From contig CAUPIJ010000018.1 in assembly GCA_963511305.1 (NCBI GenBank), positions 1 to 38,990 on the forward strand: 38,990 nucleotides of DNA, read 5' to 3'. Under the pieces are notes generated by a model. That model was not told the origin of the DNA and searched no databases. It saw only the letters and a program-made list of their open reading frames with translations. Positions 25,643 to 33,947 of the stretch are shown here, one piece after another. Numbering within the stretch: the stretch's first letter is position 1; each line of letters opens with the position of its first letter. This DNA comes from Propionimicrobium sp963511305 (GTDB taxonomy: Bacteria; Actinomycetota; Actinomycetes; Propionibacteriales; Propionibacteriaceae). Both the position numbers and the translations under genes were made by a program.

Positions 25643-26023
25643 TTATTCAGCGGCCTCTTGGCAAAGCCTGCGGCCGGCCTCGTCTGCGGGCTCGGCCTCG
25701 CTTATCGCGATGCGCCTAGCCAGAGCCGTAAAGCGCTGATTTTGTTTTGCGGCAGAAGACTTGGATGAGATCAGGTGACTAATCAGCATCAAGACCAGGA
25801 TGTAGACCACCAGGTCGGTGCCGCGTCCAACCCCAACCAGTGAAGCCAGTCGGGTTACTACAGACGGGAACAGGACGGCGAAGATAGCCGCCAGCAACAA
25901 GACCAGATAGGCCAGGCGTCGAATGGCTAGCGGGCGGGCGCCGGAGCGGGTGTTGAACAGCGCGAACATCAAGAAAAGCAGCGCGCCGATAAGGACTACC
26001 TGAATAACGATTTGGCCGCTCAT
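25643..26023 (-). CDS. DUF2304-family small membrane protein
   Basis: 126 residues. It has three predicted membrane helices: IVIQVVLIGALLFLMFALF near the N-terminus, LAYLVLLLAAIFAVLFP, and LVVYILVLMLISHLI. A charged cytoplasmic tail follows. The pattern is typical of DUF2304 proteins, which are often encoded next to a polyprenol-phosphate glycosyltransferase. Here such a gene lies five bases upstream on the same strand. It may anchor or assist that enzyme at the membrane; this is inference from gene pairing. No catalytic residues are visible. Confidence 0.8.
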   Translation of the reverse strand: MSGQIVIQVVLIGALLFLMFALFNTRSGARPLAIRRLAYLVLLLAAIFAVLFPSVVTRLASLVGVGRGTDLVVYILVLMLISHLISSKSSAAKQNQRFTALARRIAISEAEPADEAGRRLCQEAAE

Positions 26024-26028
26024 CTATC

Positions 26029-26700
26029 TCACTTGTCCAAGAATAGTTCGTTGAGGATGTTTACCGAGTTCCACAGTGACTGGCCTTTGGCCATCGAATA
26101 GTCGGTGTAGATGATATGCACGGGTTCCTCCGCGTAGCGAAGTTTGTTCTTGGCGATTTCTTGCAGGAACTCCGAGCCGTGAGCCATCCGGTTTTGCAGA
26201 ATCTGAATTTTCTCGACGGCGGTTCTGTTCAGCGCGCGCAGCCCGTTGTGGGTATCGGTAACCTTGAGGCCCGTGGTCATGCGCTCAAAAATCACTGCGG
26301 CCTTCAGCACCAGCCGCTTAAGAAAGCCGGCCTCGACCTTGGTGTCCAGGAAACGCGAGCCAAGAACGACGTCGAGTTCCTCGTTGCGCAGCCGCTCGAC
26401 CATTCGCAGGGCGTCCTCGGTGCGGTGCTGGCCGTCGGAGTCGAAGGTGACGAAGTAGCTGGCTTCTGGATCGCCCAGGGCGTACTTGAGGCCAGTCTGC
26501 AGAGCCGCGCCCTGACCCAGGTTGATCGGGTGGGTGACGATGGCGGCGCCGGCCTGCCTGGCGAGTCGCGCGGAATCGTCGGTTGAGCCGTCATCGACAC
26601 AGACTATTTTGCTGAACGTCTTTTTTGCGTTGCTAATGACGTCGCCAATCACCTCGCCCTCGTTGTAGAGGGGCACTACCAACCAAGTGTCAGGATTCAC
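26029..26700 (-). CDS. GT2 glycosyltransferase, polyprenol-phosphate mannose/glucose synthase type
   Basis: 223 residues. A compact GT2 GT-A domain: WLVVPLYNEGEVIGDVI, VCVDDGSTDDSA, 'THPINLGQGAALQTGLKYA', the metal site FDSDGQHRTEDALRM, 'VLGSRFLD' and 'THNGLRALNRTAV'. These blocks match the dolichol/polyprenol-phosphate mannosyltransferase subgroup, which makes a lipid-phosphate sugar used by GT-C enzymes outside the membrane. The three GT-C-like DUF6541 proteins nearby could be the users (inference). The start is GTG at 26700, with AGGAG five bases upstream. Operon with the DUF2304 gene. Confidence 0.88.
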   Translation of the reverse strand: MNPDTWLVVPLYNEGEVIGDVISNAKKTFSKIVCVDDGSTDDSARLARQAGAAIVTHPINLGQGAALQTGLKYALGDPEASYFVTFDSDGQHRTEDALRMVERLRNEELDVVLGSRFLDTKVEAGFLKRLVLKAAVIFERMTTGLKVTDTHNGLRALNRTAVEKIQILQNRMAHGSEFLQEIAKNKLRYAEEPVHIIYTDYSMAKGQSLWNSVNILNELFLDK

Positions 26701-26781
26701 CCATACTCCTTCGTGAGGCTATGTAGTTCAGAATACGGCAGCGCGTAAATTACTCGCGGCAAACCCAAGCTCAGCTTGTGT

Positions 26782-27663
26782 TTATTTGAATATGTGCGCG
26801 CTGAGGTTCTTTACCCCAACCTTGTTACCTTTCATGGCAGCTTTGGGGAGCAGTGTCAGCGCGTGTAAGCGGCTGGAGACGTGCAGCTTCGCGACGCGGG
26901 AAGCCTTGTTCCAGCCAAGATCGGCCATTTCCTTAGACATCGTGTAGAAGAAATCACGTTCCTCGGCGAATCGCGTCCCCTCCAGCGCGCGCCAAGACGA
27001 ATCAGAGCCTGAGTGGCGGCGGTATAGGAAAGTGATTTCGTCGTCGAGCAATAAGGAGCCTCCGGCTTTGATGATGTCGAGTACCAGCGTCAGATCCTGA
27101 ACGACGTTGTATTCGGGGCGGAAATTTATTTCCGTCATCTTATCGGTGCGCCAGGCAAGCGATGGGAAGTACATCCATGCGCCCCGCAGCAGTGATACGG
27201 CTGCCTGCTCGCCTTTCAGCACCTTCGCGCCGGCGCCCTTCGGGCGGTAGAAGGCCTTCATTTTCTCTACGAGTGTATTGCTGAACGCGCCATTTTCGTC
27301 TATGGCTACTACGCCTGGCTGGAAGACATCCACCTGGGGGTATTCTTCAGCTGATTTAATTACCCAGTCCAGATAGTTAGGCAGCATGATGTCGTCTGCG
27401 CCCATAACCACGGCGATATCGTTTTCGATTTTCGTTAGGCACTTGCGGTAGTTGCCATTTGCGCCAAGGTTCTTTTCGTTACGCTCATAGCTGACTCGAT
27501 CGTCATTAAGCGACTCGAACCAACCAGGTATCGAATCATCGGGGTAACCGTCGTCGACAACGATCAGGCGAAAGTCTTTGTTGCTCTGATTTAGGACACT
27601 GAGAACAGCTTTTTTCATCAGCTCCACGTCCCCGTAGTAGGGGAAAAGAACGTCGACGGTCAT
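26782..27663 (-). CDS. GT2-family glycosyltransferase
   Basis: 293 residues. GT-A domain with TVDVLFPYYGDVELMKKAVLS-type start, LIVVDDGYPDDSIPGWF, 'NEKNLGANGNYRKCL' and the acidic metal site VVMGADDIML. A C-terminal helical part carries 'FLYRRHSGSDSSWRAL'. It is soluble and presumably associates with the inner membrane face. The ATG at 27663 has AAGGAG six bases upstream. It diverges from the antiporter gene. Donor and acceptor unknown. Confidence 0.88.
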   Translation of the reverse strand: MTVDVLFPYYGDVELMKKAVLSVLNQSNKDFRLIVVDDGYPDDSIPGWFESLNDDRVSYERNEKNLGANGNYRKCLTKIENDIAVVMGADDIMLPNYLDWVIKSAEEYPQVDVFQPGVVAIDENGAFSNTLVEKMKAFYRPKGAGAKVLKGEQAAVSLLRGAWMYFPSLAWRTDKMTEINFRPEYNVVQDLTLVLDIIKAGGSLLLDDEITFLYRRHSGSDSSWRALEGTRFAEERDFFYTMSKEMADLGWNKASRVAKLHVSSRLHALTLLPKAAMKGNKVGVKNLSAHIFK

Positions 27664-27918
27664 GAGGTCTCCTTAGGTAACGTAATGATTAACTTAGCGG
27701 ATTTGCTTTGTTATGCGCACTATTTGAGCCCACCAATCGCAGTTTTGCTGGATGTTCTGCCATTCCGAAATCGCTGTTAATCCGCTTCTGGCGTGCGCCG
27801 AATGTTAGTTGCTGAAACCTGTGGTGGTCTTAGCGATACTTGTGCGAGAATAAGGCATTATTCGGAAAGCCCGTGACGAAATGCTCAAGGACGAGCTAAC
27901 AATAGAAAGCGGTGTGAA
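27664..27918. other. Divergent intergenic region (255 bp)
   Basis: This lies between the minus-strand GT2 gene and the plus-strand antiporter gene and should hold both promoters. I see no hexamer pair with good spacing, no hairpin with a T run and no open frame of note. Confidence 0.4.
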
Positions 27919-29346
27919 GTGATCCCACTAGAAGCCGTCCCAGCGTGGACGATAATCCCGTTCGTGGTGATGCTGTTATCGATCGCAATTTTGCCGTTAA
28001 TCCCGGCGACTGCTGAGCGATGGGAGAGCTGGCGCTTCCAACTGGCCATCTCCCTGATTCTGGGTGTGCCGGTCATCGCCTACATGGCAATAAATTTCGG
28101 TTGGACGACCATCGGCCACACCGCATTTGAGTACTTCCAGTTCATCGCGTTGCTTTTCGCGCTGTTCGTGGTTTCCGGCTCGATCTATCTCGAGGGCGAC
28201 ATCCGGGCGACGCCGCGAAACAACACGGTCTTCCTTGCCATCGGTGCTGCGATCGCCTCCTTCGTCGGCACGACGGGCGCTGCGATGCTGCTGATCAGAC
28301 CACTGCTCAACATCAACGCCGAGCGCAAGCGCAAGGCGCACACGGTGGTTTTTACCATTCTGATTGTCGCCAACAACGGTGGACTGCTTACCCCGCTTGG
28401 TGATCCGCCGCTGTTCCTCGGCTTCCTGCGCGGTGTTCCGTTCACCTGGACGTTCCACCTGATCCCCGAGTGGCTGGTCATCAACGGTCTGCTTCTCGTG
28501 CTCTACTACGCGCTTGACACCTCCGCTTACGTGAAGGAAGAGGTCGCCGACAAGCTGCTCGATCTAACTCACACCACGCCGATCAGGCTGCGCGGTTCCA
28601 TCAACTTCATCTTCTTCGCGATGATCCTGGTCGGTGTTGCCCTCGTGCCGTCGATCAATCTGCAAGCTATCGAGGCGGGCAGCGCGACCTGGGTCTCCTG
28701 GATTCCTTGGCGCGAGTTGATCTTCACGCTAGCGGTTGTTGGCTCTTTCGTCTTCGGCAGCAAGGAGATTCGCTACGAGAAGAACGAGTTCACCTGGGGC
28801 CCGATCGTCGAGGTGGCCGTGTTGTTCATCGGCATTTTCGCGACGATGATGCCTGCCCTCAAATACCTGGCGCAGATCGCGCCCTCGCTGCCTCTCAACG
28901 AGATCACGTTCTACATATTCACCGGCGGCTTGTCCGCTTTCCTGGATAACGCCCCGACGTACGCGACGTTCTTCGAGATGGCCACGCAGCTGCCCGGCGA
29001 TCCGAGCGTCGCTGGTGTCTTCGAGCCCTATCTGGTGGCGATCAGCCTCGGCGCGGTGACCTGCGGTGCCATGAGCTATATCGGCAACGGCCCGAACTTC
29101 ATGGTGAAGTCCGTGGCCGAGTCGCGTGGCGTGGCAATGCCCAGCTTCGGTGGCTACATCGTCTGGGCGCTCAAGTATCTGGCTCCGGTCCTGGTCGCGA
29201 TGGTGCTGGTCTCCGTCGCCCCCGGCACCGCGACGACCATTGCCGGCTTCGTCGTAGCCGCGCTGATCCTGGCCTACTGTGCCTTCCTGATCGTGAGGTC
29301 GCGAGGAGAGGCCAAGAAGGTAAAGAATCTGGTTGAACAAGCCTGA
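27919..29346 (+). CDS. Na+/H+ antiporter-like ion transporter (NhaD/ArsB superfamily)
   Basis: 475 residues with about 11-13 hydrophobic spans. Diagnostic blocks are FVGTTGAAMLLIRPLL near residue 115, 'VANNGGLLTPLGDPPLFLG' near 155 (the NGG-x-LTPLGDPP half-site), a second half-site AFLDNAPTYATFFEMA near 355 and 'MSYIGNGPNFMVKSVAE'. These repeated re-entrant motifs are typical of the ion transporter superfamily, including NhaD antiporters and citrate-type permeases. Na+/H+ exchange is the likely role. The start is GTG at 27919 with GAAAG upstream. It has GC-rich core-gene codon use, and nothing links it to polysaccharide synthesis. The flippase gene follows after 10 bases. Confidence 0.85.
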   Translation: MIPLEAVPAWTIIPFVVMLLSIAILPLIPATAERWESWRFQLAISLILGVPVIAYMAINFGWTTIGHTAFEYFQFIALLFALFVVSGSIYLEGDIRATPRNNTVFLAIGAAIASFVGTTGAAMLLIRPLLNINAERKRKAHTVVFTILIVANNGGLLTPLGDPPLFLGFLRGVPFTWTFHLIPEWLVINGLLLVLYYALDTSAYVKEEVADKLLDLTHTTPIRLRGSINFIFFAMILVGVALVPSINLQAIEAGSATWVSWIPWRELIFTLAVVGSFVFGSKEIRYEKNEFTWGPIVEVAVLFIGIFATMMPALKYLAQIAPSLPLNEITFYIFTGGLSAFLDNAPTYATFFEMATQLPGDPSVAGVFEPYLVAISLGAVTCGAMSYIGNGPNFMVKSVAESRGVAMPSFGGYIVWALKYLAPVLVAMVLVSVAPGTATTIAGFVVAALILAYCAFLIVRSRGEAKKVKNLVEQA

Positions 29347-29356
29347 GGGTTAATAT

Positions 29357-30601
29357 TTGTCTGTGGCGAAAGCCAAAACTAAAGGGGCGACCGAGGCAGC
29401 TACCTGGATTGTCGCTGCCTCGGTGGTCTCTGCCCTTTGCACTTTTTTGATTCAGTGGTTGGTTGGCAGGCTAACCACGCCGGAAATGTTTTCAGAGTTT
29501 CTGGTTTTTTGGTCGCTTTTATTTGGGTTAATCGGCATCATTTCTGGGATGCAGAACGAGGCGACGAGAGCAGTAGGTCGCCAGCTGCTGAAAGAAACTG
29601 ACGGGGGCTCAGTCCGAGTGCTAACTACCGGGCTAATAATTGGCTGCGTCGTTTGCTTACTAACCCTAATTTCATCGCCACTTTGGGTGCAGCGTCTGGT
29701 GCCTACGACTTCCCCGTGGGTTGTCCTAGTTATAGTCGTCGCGTTGATCGCTTATTCCGGGCATGCGACTTTCTCGGGCGCTTCTGCAGGGCAAGAGCGC
29801 TGGGGACTATTCGCCTCGTTAATGGCGATGGAGTCTTTCGGCAGATTCATTTTCTGCGTGGTTGCGTTGCTAGCGGCCAGCAGCTTGTTTCCGCTCGAGA
29901 TCGCTGCCGCTTCTGCCGCTGCGATCTGGCTGTTTTTCTTAGTTCCTAGTCGCAGAAATCGCCAAACTGCTAACTTGCGCTCAGACGTTTCAACTGGGCG
30001 TCTGCTGCGTAATTATTCGTTGGCGATGCTGTCTTCTGCTTCTTCAGCCCTGTTGATAACTGGCTTTCCTGTACTGCTCAGGCTGACTAGCCCAGAGGTC
30101 AGGCCGGAAGTTTTGGGCGCTACGATTTTCGCCATCTCGATTACGAGATCGCCGATTATGATTCCGCTGCAGGCTTTCCAAGGGTTCGCGATCACTAAGT
30201 TCCTGCGTTCTTCGGGGTCAGGGGTTAGGGCGCTGTTAGCGGCTATCGTCGCGCTGCTTGGATTCGGCGCGCTAGCGATGTTAGCCGGATATTTCCTAGG
30301 TCCGTGGATCATAGACTTGTTGTTCTCTGGCAAGTATCAGGTTTCGGGCTGGCTGATCGCGGGTCTGCTAATCGCCGCCACCATGCTAGCGATCCTAACT
30401 CTAACGGGTACGGCGACTATTGCTGGGGCTCAGCACAAGGCCTACGCTGCGGGCTGGCTACTAGCTTCAGTCGTGGCGCTCTCGCTTCTTTTTATGCCGT
30501 TAGGTATAGAAACGCGAGTCCTCATATCGCTTATTGCTGGCCCTGTGTCTGGGGTGCTACTACACCTAGTGGCAATCCAGGTTAAGTTAAAGGTTAAATA
30601 G
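29357..30601 (+). CDS. Wzx-like polysaccharide flippase (MOP superfamily)
   Basis: 414 residues, strongly hydrophobic throughout with 11-12 likely membrane helices and short basic loops. The first helix region reads AATWIVAASVVSALCTFLIQ, followed by 'PEMFSEFLVFWSLLFGLIGI' with GMQNEATRAVG. The second half has 'PIMIPLQAFQGFAITKFL' and ATIAGAQHKAYAAGW. The layout fits the O-antigen/teichoic acid flippase group of the MOP superfamily, which flips undecaprenyl-linked repeats. The start could be TTG 29357 (GAGGG seven bases upstream) or GTG 29363. It ends eight bases into the convergent GT2 gene. Confidence 0.78.
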   Translation: MSVAKAKTKGATEAATWIVAASVVSALCTFLIQWLVGRLTTPEMFSEFLVFWSLLFGLIGIISGMQNEATRAVGRQLLKETDGGSVRVLTTGLIIGCVVCLLTLISSPLWVQRLVPTTSPWVVLVIVVALIAYSGHATFSGASAGQERWGLFASLMAMESFGRFIFCVVALLAASSLFPLEIAAASAAAIWLFFLVPSRRNRQTANLRSDVSTGRLLRNYSLAMLSSASSALLITGFPVLLRLTSPEVRPEVLGATIFAISITRSPIMIPLQAFQGFAITKFLRSSGSGVRALLAAIVALLGFGALAMLAGYFLGPWIIDLLFSGKYQVSGWLIAGLLIAATMLAILTLTGTATIAGAQHKAYAAGWLLASVVALSLLFMPLGIETRVLISLIAGPVSGVLLHLVAIQVKLKVK

Positions 30602-31583
30602 AGTATCTTTTCGCGGAGTATTGCTTGTAAAAAGAGTAATAAAGACTCGGTGAAATCTTTGCCAACACTGACGCGCTTCCAATGAAAATGCTATTTGAAA
30701 TAGCTTGTAAGCAGTTTTTAAAGCTGATCCGTTTTGTTGCCTTAGAGATATAAGAAATAGCTTTTTCTTTATCGCCGTTGCTTTGAACTATTGCTTGGCT
30801 GCAAGCATTCAAGTAAGTAAGGCAAAGCGCTGTCGACAGCCCTTTTTGGCCACGTTTAGTTTGAGCTATTTCTCTGCAAACCTCGGTGATTGACGAGAAC
30901 TGTTTATCGCACTCTTCCAAGTTGCTGACTCGCCCCCAAGAAAGGGACGTGGGAGATACGAAGTAGGTGTGCAAAACGTCCGGTATGACCCTCACGAATC
31001 GAGATGCAAGGCAGCTTTTGATAGCTACTACAGCGTCTTCTCCTCTGTGCACTCCGAGCGGGAATGGCTCAGTTCCAAGTACATCTCTCCTGAATAATTT
31101 GTCCCAGATAAAAGGGGTCATTTTTTCTTCGAGTGTAAGAAAAGCGGCTTCTTTTCCGCTGATCTGTGCCTCTTCGTGCTGAGGCCCTCGTTCCCTGAGC
31201 GTCCCATCAAGCTGTTTTACCTGGTGGCGGCAGACTACGAGGTCTACTTTGTCAGAGGTGTTCGCAAGCATGGTCTCTAAGAAAGTTCGGGCATAGGTGT
31301 CATCAGCATCGAGGAATGCTATCCAATCTCCCCTCGCTTCTCTTATTCCTCTGTTTCGAGATACTGAAACACCGCTACTAGGCAAGGAAGGGAGGAGGCG
31401 GATTCTAGGATCTCCGGTAGACATTTGTATTTTTTCAAGTACGATCCCCGTCTCGTCGCTAGAGCCGTCATTGATGACGATGAGTTCGAAATCGCTGAAT
31501 GTCTGCGAAAGTACGCTTTTTATAGTTCGCTCGATACTTTTGGCTGAATTGTATGCGGGGACTATGACGGAAACAGTTACCAT
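30594..31583 (-). CDS. GT2-family glycosyltransferase, sister of the next gene
   Basis: 329 residues. GT-A domain: VSVIVPAYNSAKSIERTIKS, LIVINDGSSDETGIVLEKI, 'GVSVSRNRGIREARGDWIA' and the metal site FLDADDTYA. The remainder has CRHQVKQLDGTLRERG and 'YFVSPTSLSWGRVSNLEEC'. The same blocks appear at matching positions in the gene at 31624, so the two are paralogues. The tail ends in aromatic/basic residues (YYSFYKQYSAKRYSI). AGGAAAG precedes the ATG. Low-GC codon use compared with galE and the antiporter suggests a separate history. Specificity unknown. Confidence 0.88.
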   Translation of the reverse strand: MVTVSVIVPAYNSAKSIERTIKSVLSQTFSDFELIVINDGSSDETGIVLEKIQMSTGDPRIRLLPSLPSSGVSVSRNRGIREARGDWIAFLDADDTYARTFLETMLANTSDKVDLVVCRHQVKQLDGTLRERGPQHEEAQISGKEAAFLTLEEKMTPFIWDKLFRRDVLGTEPFPLGVHRGEDAVVAIKSCLASRFVRVIPDVLHTYFVSPTSLSWGRVSNLEECDKQFSSITEVCREIAQTKRGQKGLSTALCLTYLNACSQAIVQSNGDKEKAISYISKATKRISFKNCLQAISNSIFIGSASVLAKISPSLYYSFYKQYSAKRYSI

Positions 31584-31623
31584 ATTTACTTTCCTACTGT
31601 CTAGCGGTCTTCCGTTAAGCGAT

Positions 31624-32583
31624 TCACAAGCCGTATTTTTTGCCGATGTAGTTTTTGTATAGCCACGAATATAGGCTCGGCGAGACTTTGAAGATCATCC
31701 CGGCTGCCGCGAAAACAGGTTGGAAGAGCGCTGTCGCCGCTACGTCAGCGAAGCTGAATCTGCCCCGAAGGCTCGAGGGATCACTTTTTTGGAAGAGATG
31801 CTGATGAGCTACAGACAGATAAGAAAGAGTTCGGTTTGCTCTCAGCGCCAACTCGGTTTTATTTTTTCGGGGCAGAGAAGAGACAATCTCGTCGAGCGCT
31901 GTAATAAGAAGCTCTGTTTCGGCTACTGAACTTATTCGCCCCCAAGTTAAGGAGTCAGGCGAAACATAGTATTTAATTCCGGGATAACTCACAAAGGCAA
32001 TTTGTCGAGCATGAGTTGAGCATTCGATGGTGTGAACTTTATCTTCAGCTCTTTGTATTTCCCGGAACCGAATTTTTCCTAGCCGTGATGCGCGAAAAAA
32101 TTTGTCCCATGAGTAGCTAGATATTCGCTCGCTAAGTACGCCGTTTATCATCTCATGGCCACTAATAGAAGCAGATTTTTTCAGGCCTCTTATTCTACTT
32201 TCTGCGTTTAACTGCTTTATCTCATGGCGGCAAACAATGATGTCGATGGGGTCTTCAGCACGAGTAAGCGCAGCACTAATTCTTCTGGGGTTGAACTCAT
32301 CATCGGAGTCTAAGAACGTTAGCCACTTCCCACTGGCTTCTTCAAGGCCTCTGTTCCTTGCCCCGGGGAGTCCTCGATTTGGTTCCCCTAAAATTAGTTT
32401 TAGGCGTTCATCTTTGAACTCAGAGGAAAGCTCTTTGAGAATTTCAGCTGTACTGTCACTTGAACCATCATCAACAACTATCAGTTCCCAGTCATCGAAG
32501 TCTTGCGCAAATACGCTCCGGATAGCACGTTCAACAGTGTCTTGTGCGTTGTACGCAGGCATAATTATGGCTACTTCGGGCAT
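31624..32583 (-). CDS. GT2-family glycosyltransferase, sister of the previous gene
   Basis: About 319 residues. It starts MPEVAIIMPAYNAQDTVERA, then LIVVDDGSSDSTAEIL, 'PNRGLPGARNRGLEEASG' and the metal site FLDSDDEFNPRR. Like the gene at 30594 it carries CRHEIKQLN and 'YYVSPDSLTWGRISSVAE'. A frame open to 32622 gives a longer form, but the ATG at 32583 has a CGGAG element six bases upstream and fits the GT2 start. The C-terminus (SLYSWLYKNYIGKKYGL) matches the sister protein, so both are full length. Forty bases separate them, and they are probably one transcript. Confidence 0.88.
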   Translation of the reverse strand: MPEVAIIMPAYNAQDTVERAIRSVFAQDFDDWELIVVDDGSSDSTAEILKELSSEFKDERLKLILGEPNRGLPGARNRGLEEASGKWLTFLDSDDEFNPRRISAALTRAEDPIDIIVCRHEIKQLNAESRIRGLKKSASISGHEMINGVLSERISSYSWDKFFRASRLGKIRFREIQRAEDKVHTIECSTHARQIAFVSYPGIKYYVSPDSLTWGRISSVAETELLITALDEIVSSLPRKNKTELALRANRTLSYLSVAHQHLFQKSDPSSLRGRFSFADVAATALFQPVFAAAGMIFKVSPSLYSWLYKNYIGKKYGL

Positions 32584-32695
32584 CAGAACTCCGTTTGATT
32601 CGTCTATCTCAGATGGATCCAAGCGTACCTTGCGCAGTATGTTCGATTATCCCTTCTAGCTAACAAAAAACTCTTAAATGTGCCACGATAAAAGA

Positions 32696-33637
32696 ATGAA
32701 GCATCTTCTCGCGCTTACTGACTGGGTTAAAGACGACCTTGAAGCCGTGTTCGACCTGGCAGATCGGCTTAAAAATCTTGATACAGAACCCCTGAAGGGT
32801 AAAAGCATCGCCCTGTTCATCCCGCAGGAGTCGGTGTTCTGGCGCTCAATGGCTGAGCATGCCATTGACAGGCTTGGCGCCCACGCCATCATCCTCGACG
32901 CAATGGCCCTCGAGCGCAACGAAGATCCACGCGACTTCACCGGCCTGCTGGCCAACTTCGCCTCGGCGATGATGGTTCGTCACGAGAATCTACCGATCGT
33001 TCGCACACTAGCCGCGTCGAGCCCGATGCCGGTCATTGTTACGATGAGTGATCGCAACAACCCCACCGAGGTACTCTCCGACATCTATCAGATCCGCAAG
33101 CGCCGCCCGGATTGGCGAGAGCTGAACTACGTTTTCGTCGGCCCCGATGGCGCCCACGCGCGTGGTTGGCTCGAGGCGTCCAGGGTCTTCGGTCTGAACC
33201 TGCGGCAGTGCTGCCCGCGCGGCTTCCAGACCTCCGGCTCGCTCTTCTGGCAGGACCTACCCAAGGCCATCAAATCCTCCGACGTGGTCATCACCCGCTC
33301 GGCTCCACCAAGGCACCGCGCAGAGTTCGTGCCGTTCCGCGTCACAGCCGAGCTGATGGAGACGGCCAGGGACGGCGCCCTGCTGCTGCCGCTGCCCACG
33401 TTCACCCGTGGCGACGAGGTCACCGAGGAGGCGCTGGAAGGACCCTGGTATCCGGGCTCCGAATTTAAGAGCTCGATGCTCGAGATCCAGATGGCTATCA
33501 TCCTGGTCTGCATGGGCTACGTGGAGCTACCTCCTCGCCGCAGCCGCCAGAAGTGGGCCATCGAGGCCACGCATGACGAGGCCCAGGCGAAGCAGATCGA
33601 GTCTCGCTACGACACCCCAGACGAGGACACCAAATAA
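32696..33637 (+). CDS. Aspartate/ornithine carbamoyltransferase-fold protein lacking catalytic motifs
   Basis: About 313 residues. The overall layout follows the carbamoyltransferase fold: N-terminal helix 'HLLALTDWVKDDLEAVFDLA', LKGKSIALFIPQESVFWRSM, 'MPVIVTMSDRNNPTEVLSDI', a second domain 'LNYVFVGPDGAHARGWLEAS', and 'RGDEVTEEALEGPWYPGSEF'. The carbamoyl-phosphate loop S-T-R-T-R is replaced by PQESVFWR, the H-P-x-Q motif reads NPTE, and the H-C-L-P motif reads PLP. Only the R-G-D/E-E-V-T-x-E segment is kept. It therefore probably does not make citrulline or carbamoyl-aspartate. ATG 32696 fits the family start; ATG 32678 is an in-frame alternative. No Shine-Dalgarno sequence is seen, so it may be leaderless. 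Confidence 0.75.
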   Translation: MKHLLALTDWVKDDLEAVFDLADRLKNLDTEPLKGKSIALFIPQESVFWRSMAEHAIDRLGAHAIILDAMALERNEDPRDFTGLLANFASAMMVRHENLPIVRTLAASSPMPVIVTMSDRNNPTEVLSDIYQIRKRRPDWRELNYVFVGPDGAHARGWLEASRVFGLNLRQCCPRGFQTSGSLFWQDLPKAIKSSDVVITRSAPPRHRAEFVPFRVTAELMETARDGALLLPLPTFTRGDEVTEEALEGPWYPGSEFKSSMLEIQMAIILVCMGYVELPPRRSRQKWAIEATHDEAQAKQIESRYDTPDEDTK

Positions 33638-33646
33638 TTCAGTATG

Positions 33647-33692
33647 CTGCAGCGTCCCCAGGGTGGTTGCCCGCGGGGACGCTGCAGTTTTA
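33647..33692 (+). terminator. Strong terminator after the carbamoyltransferase-like gene
   Basis: A perfect 13-bp stem (CTGCAGCGTCCCC at 33647-33659 with 33675-33687) and a 15-base loop are followed by TTTTATCTTT. Confidence 0.9.
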
Positions 33693-33737
33693 TCTTTGCC
33701 GAATTCCCGATATAGTTGCCTGGTCTGCTTAAGACGC

Positions 33738-33810
33738 GCCACCTTAGCTCAGTCGGTAGAGCGATTCACTCGTAATGAATAGGTCACCAGTTCGATTCTG
33801 GTAGGTGGCT
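33738..33810 (+). tRNA. tRNA-Thr (anticodon CGU)
   Basis: The 73-base cloverleaf has an acceptor stem GCCACCT paired with AGGTGGC and a discriminator T. The D-arm is TAGCTCAGTCGGTAGAGC. The anticodon stem ATTCA/TGAAT encloses the loop CTCGTAA, with CGT as anticodon, reading ACG. The T-arm is ACCAG-TTCGATT-CTGGT. CCA is not encoded (CCGC follows). A hairpin terminator begins seven bases after it. It stands at the boundary between the polysaccharide locus and accessory sequence. Confidence 0.97.
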
Positions 33811-33816
33811 CCGCTT

Positions 33817-33855
33817 GGACGCTCATTTTGATACAAAGTGAGCGTCCTGCTTTTA
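33817..33855 (+). terminator. Terminator after tRNA-Thr
   Basis: A 14-bp stem with one G-U pair (GGACGCTCATTTTG at 33817-33830 with 33834-33847) and a three-base loop ATA is followed by TGCTTTTAT. Confidence 0.88.
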
Positions 33856-33947
33856 TGCCGTAAAACGTGGCGTTTCGCTTTGTCGGGGTGGTTTTATTGA
33901 CGTAGGTGGCTTTACCGTTTAGCCGTCTGAGGTGTCGCCGGCATGGC

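Noticed and set aside
26116..26586. 156-residue plus-strand frame opposite the DPM-like gene
   Set aside because: Antisense shadow: no ribosome binding site and no recognisable domain, whereas the minus strand has all GT2 motifs.
28729..29340. 203-residue minus-strand frame opposite the antiporter
   Set aside because: It is very rich in charged and His/Gln/Arg residues, typical of an antisense shadow of a GC-rich membrane-protein gene.
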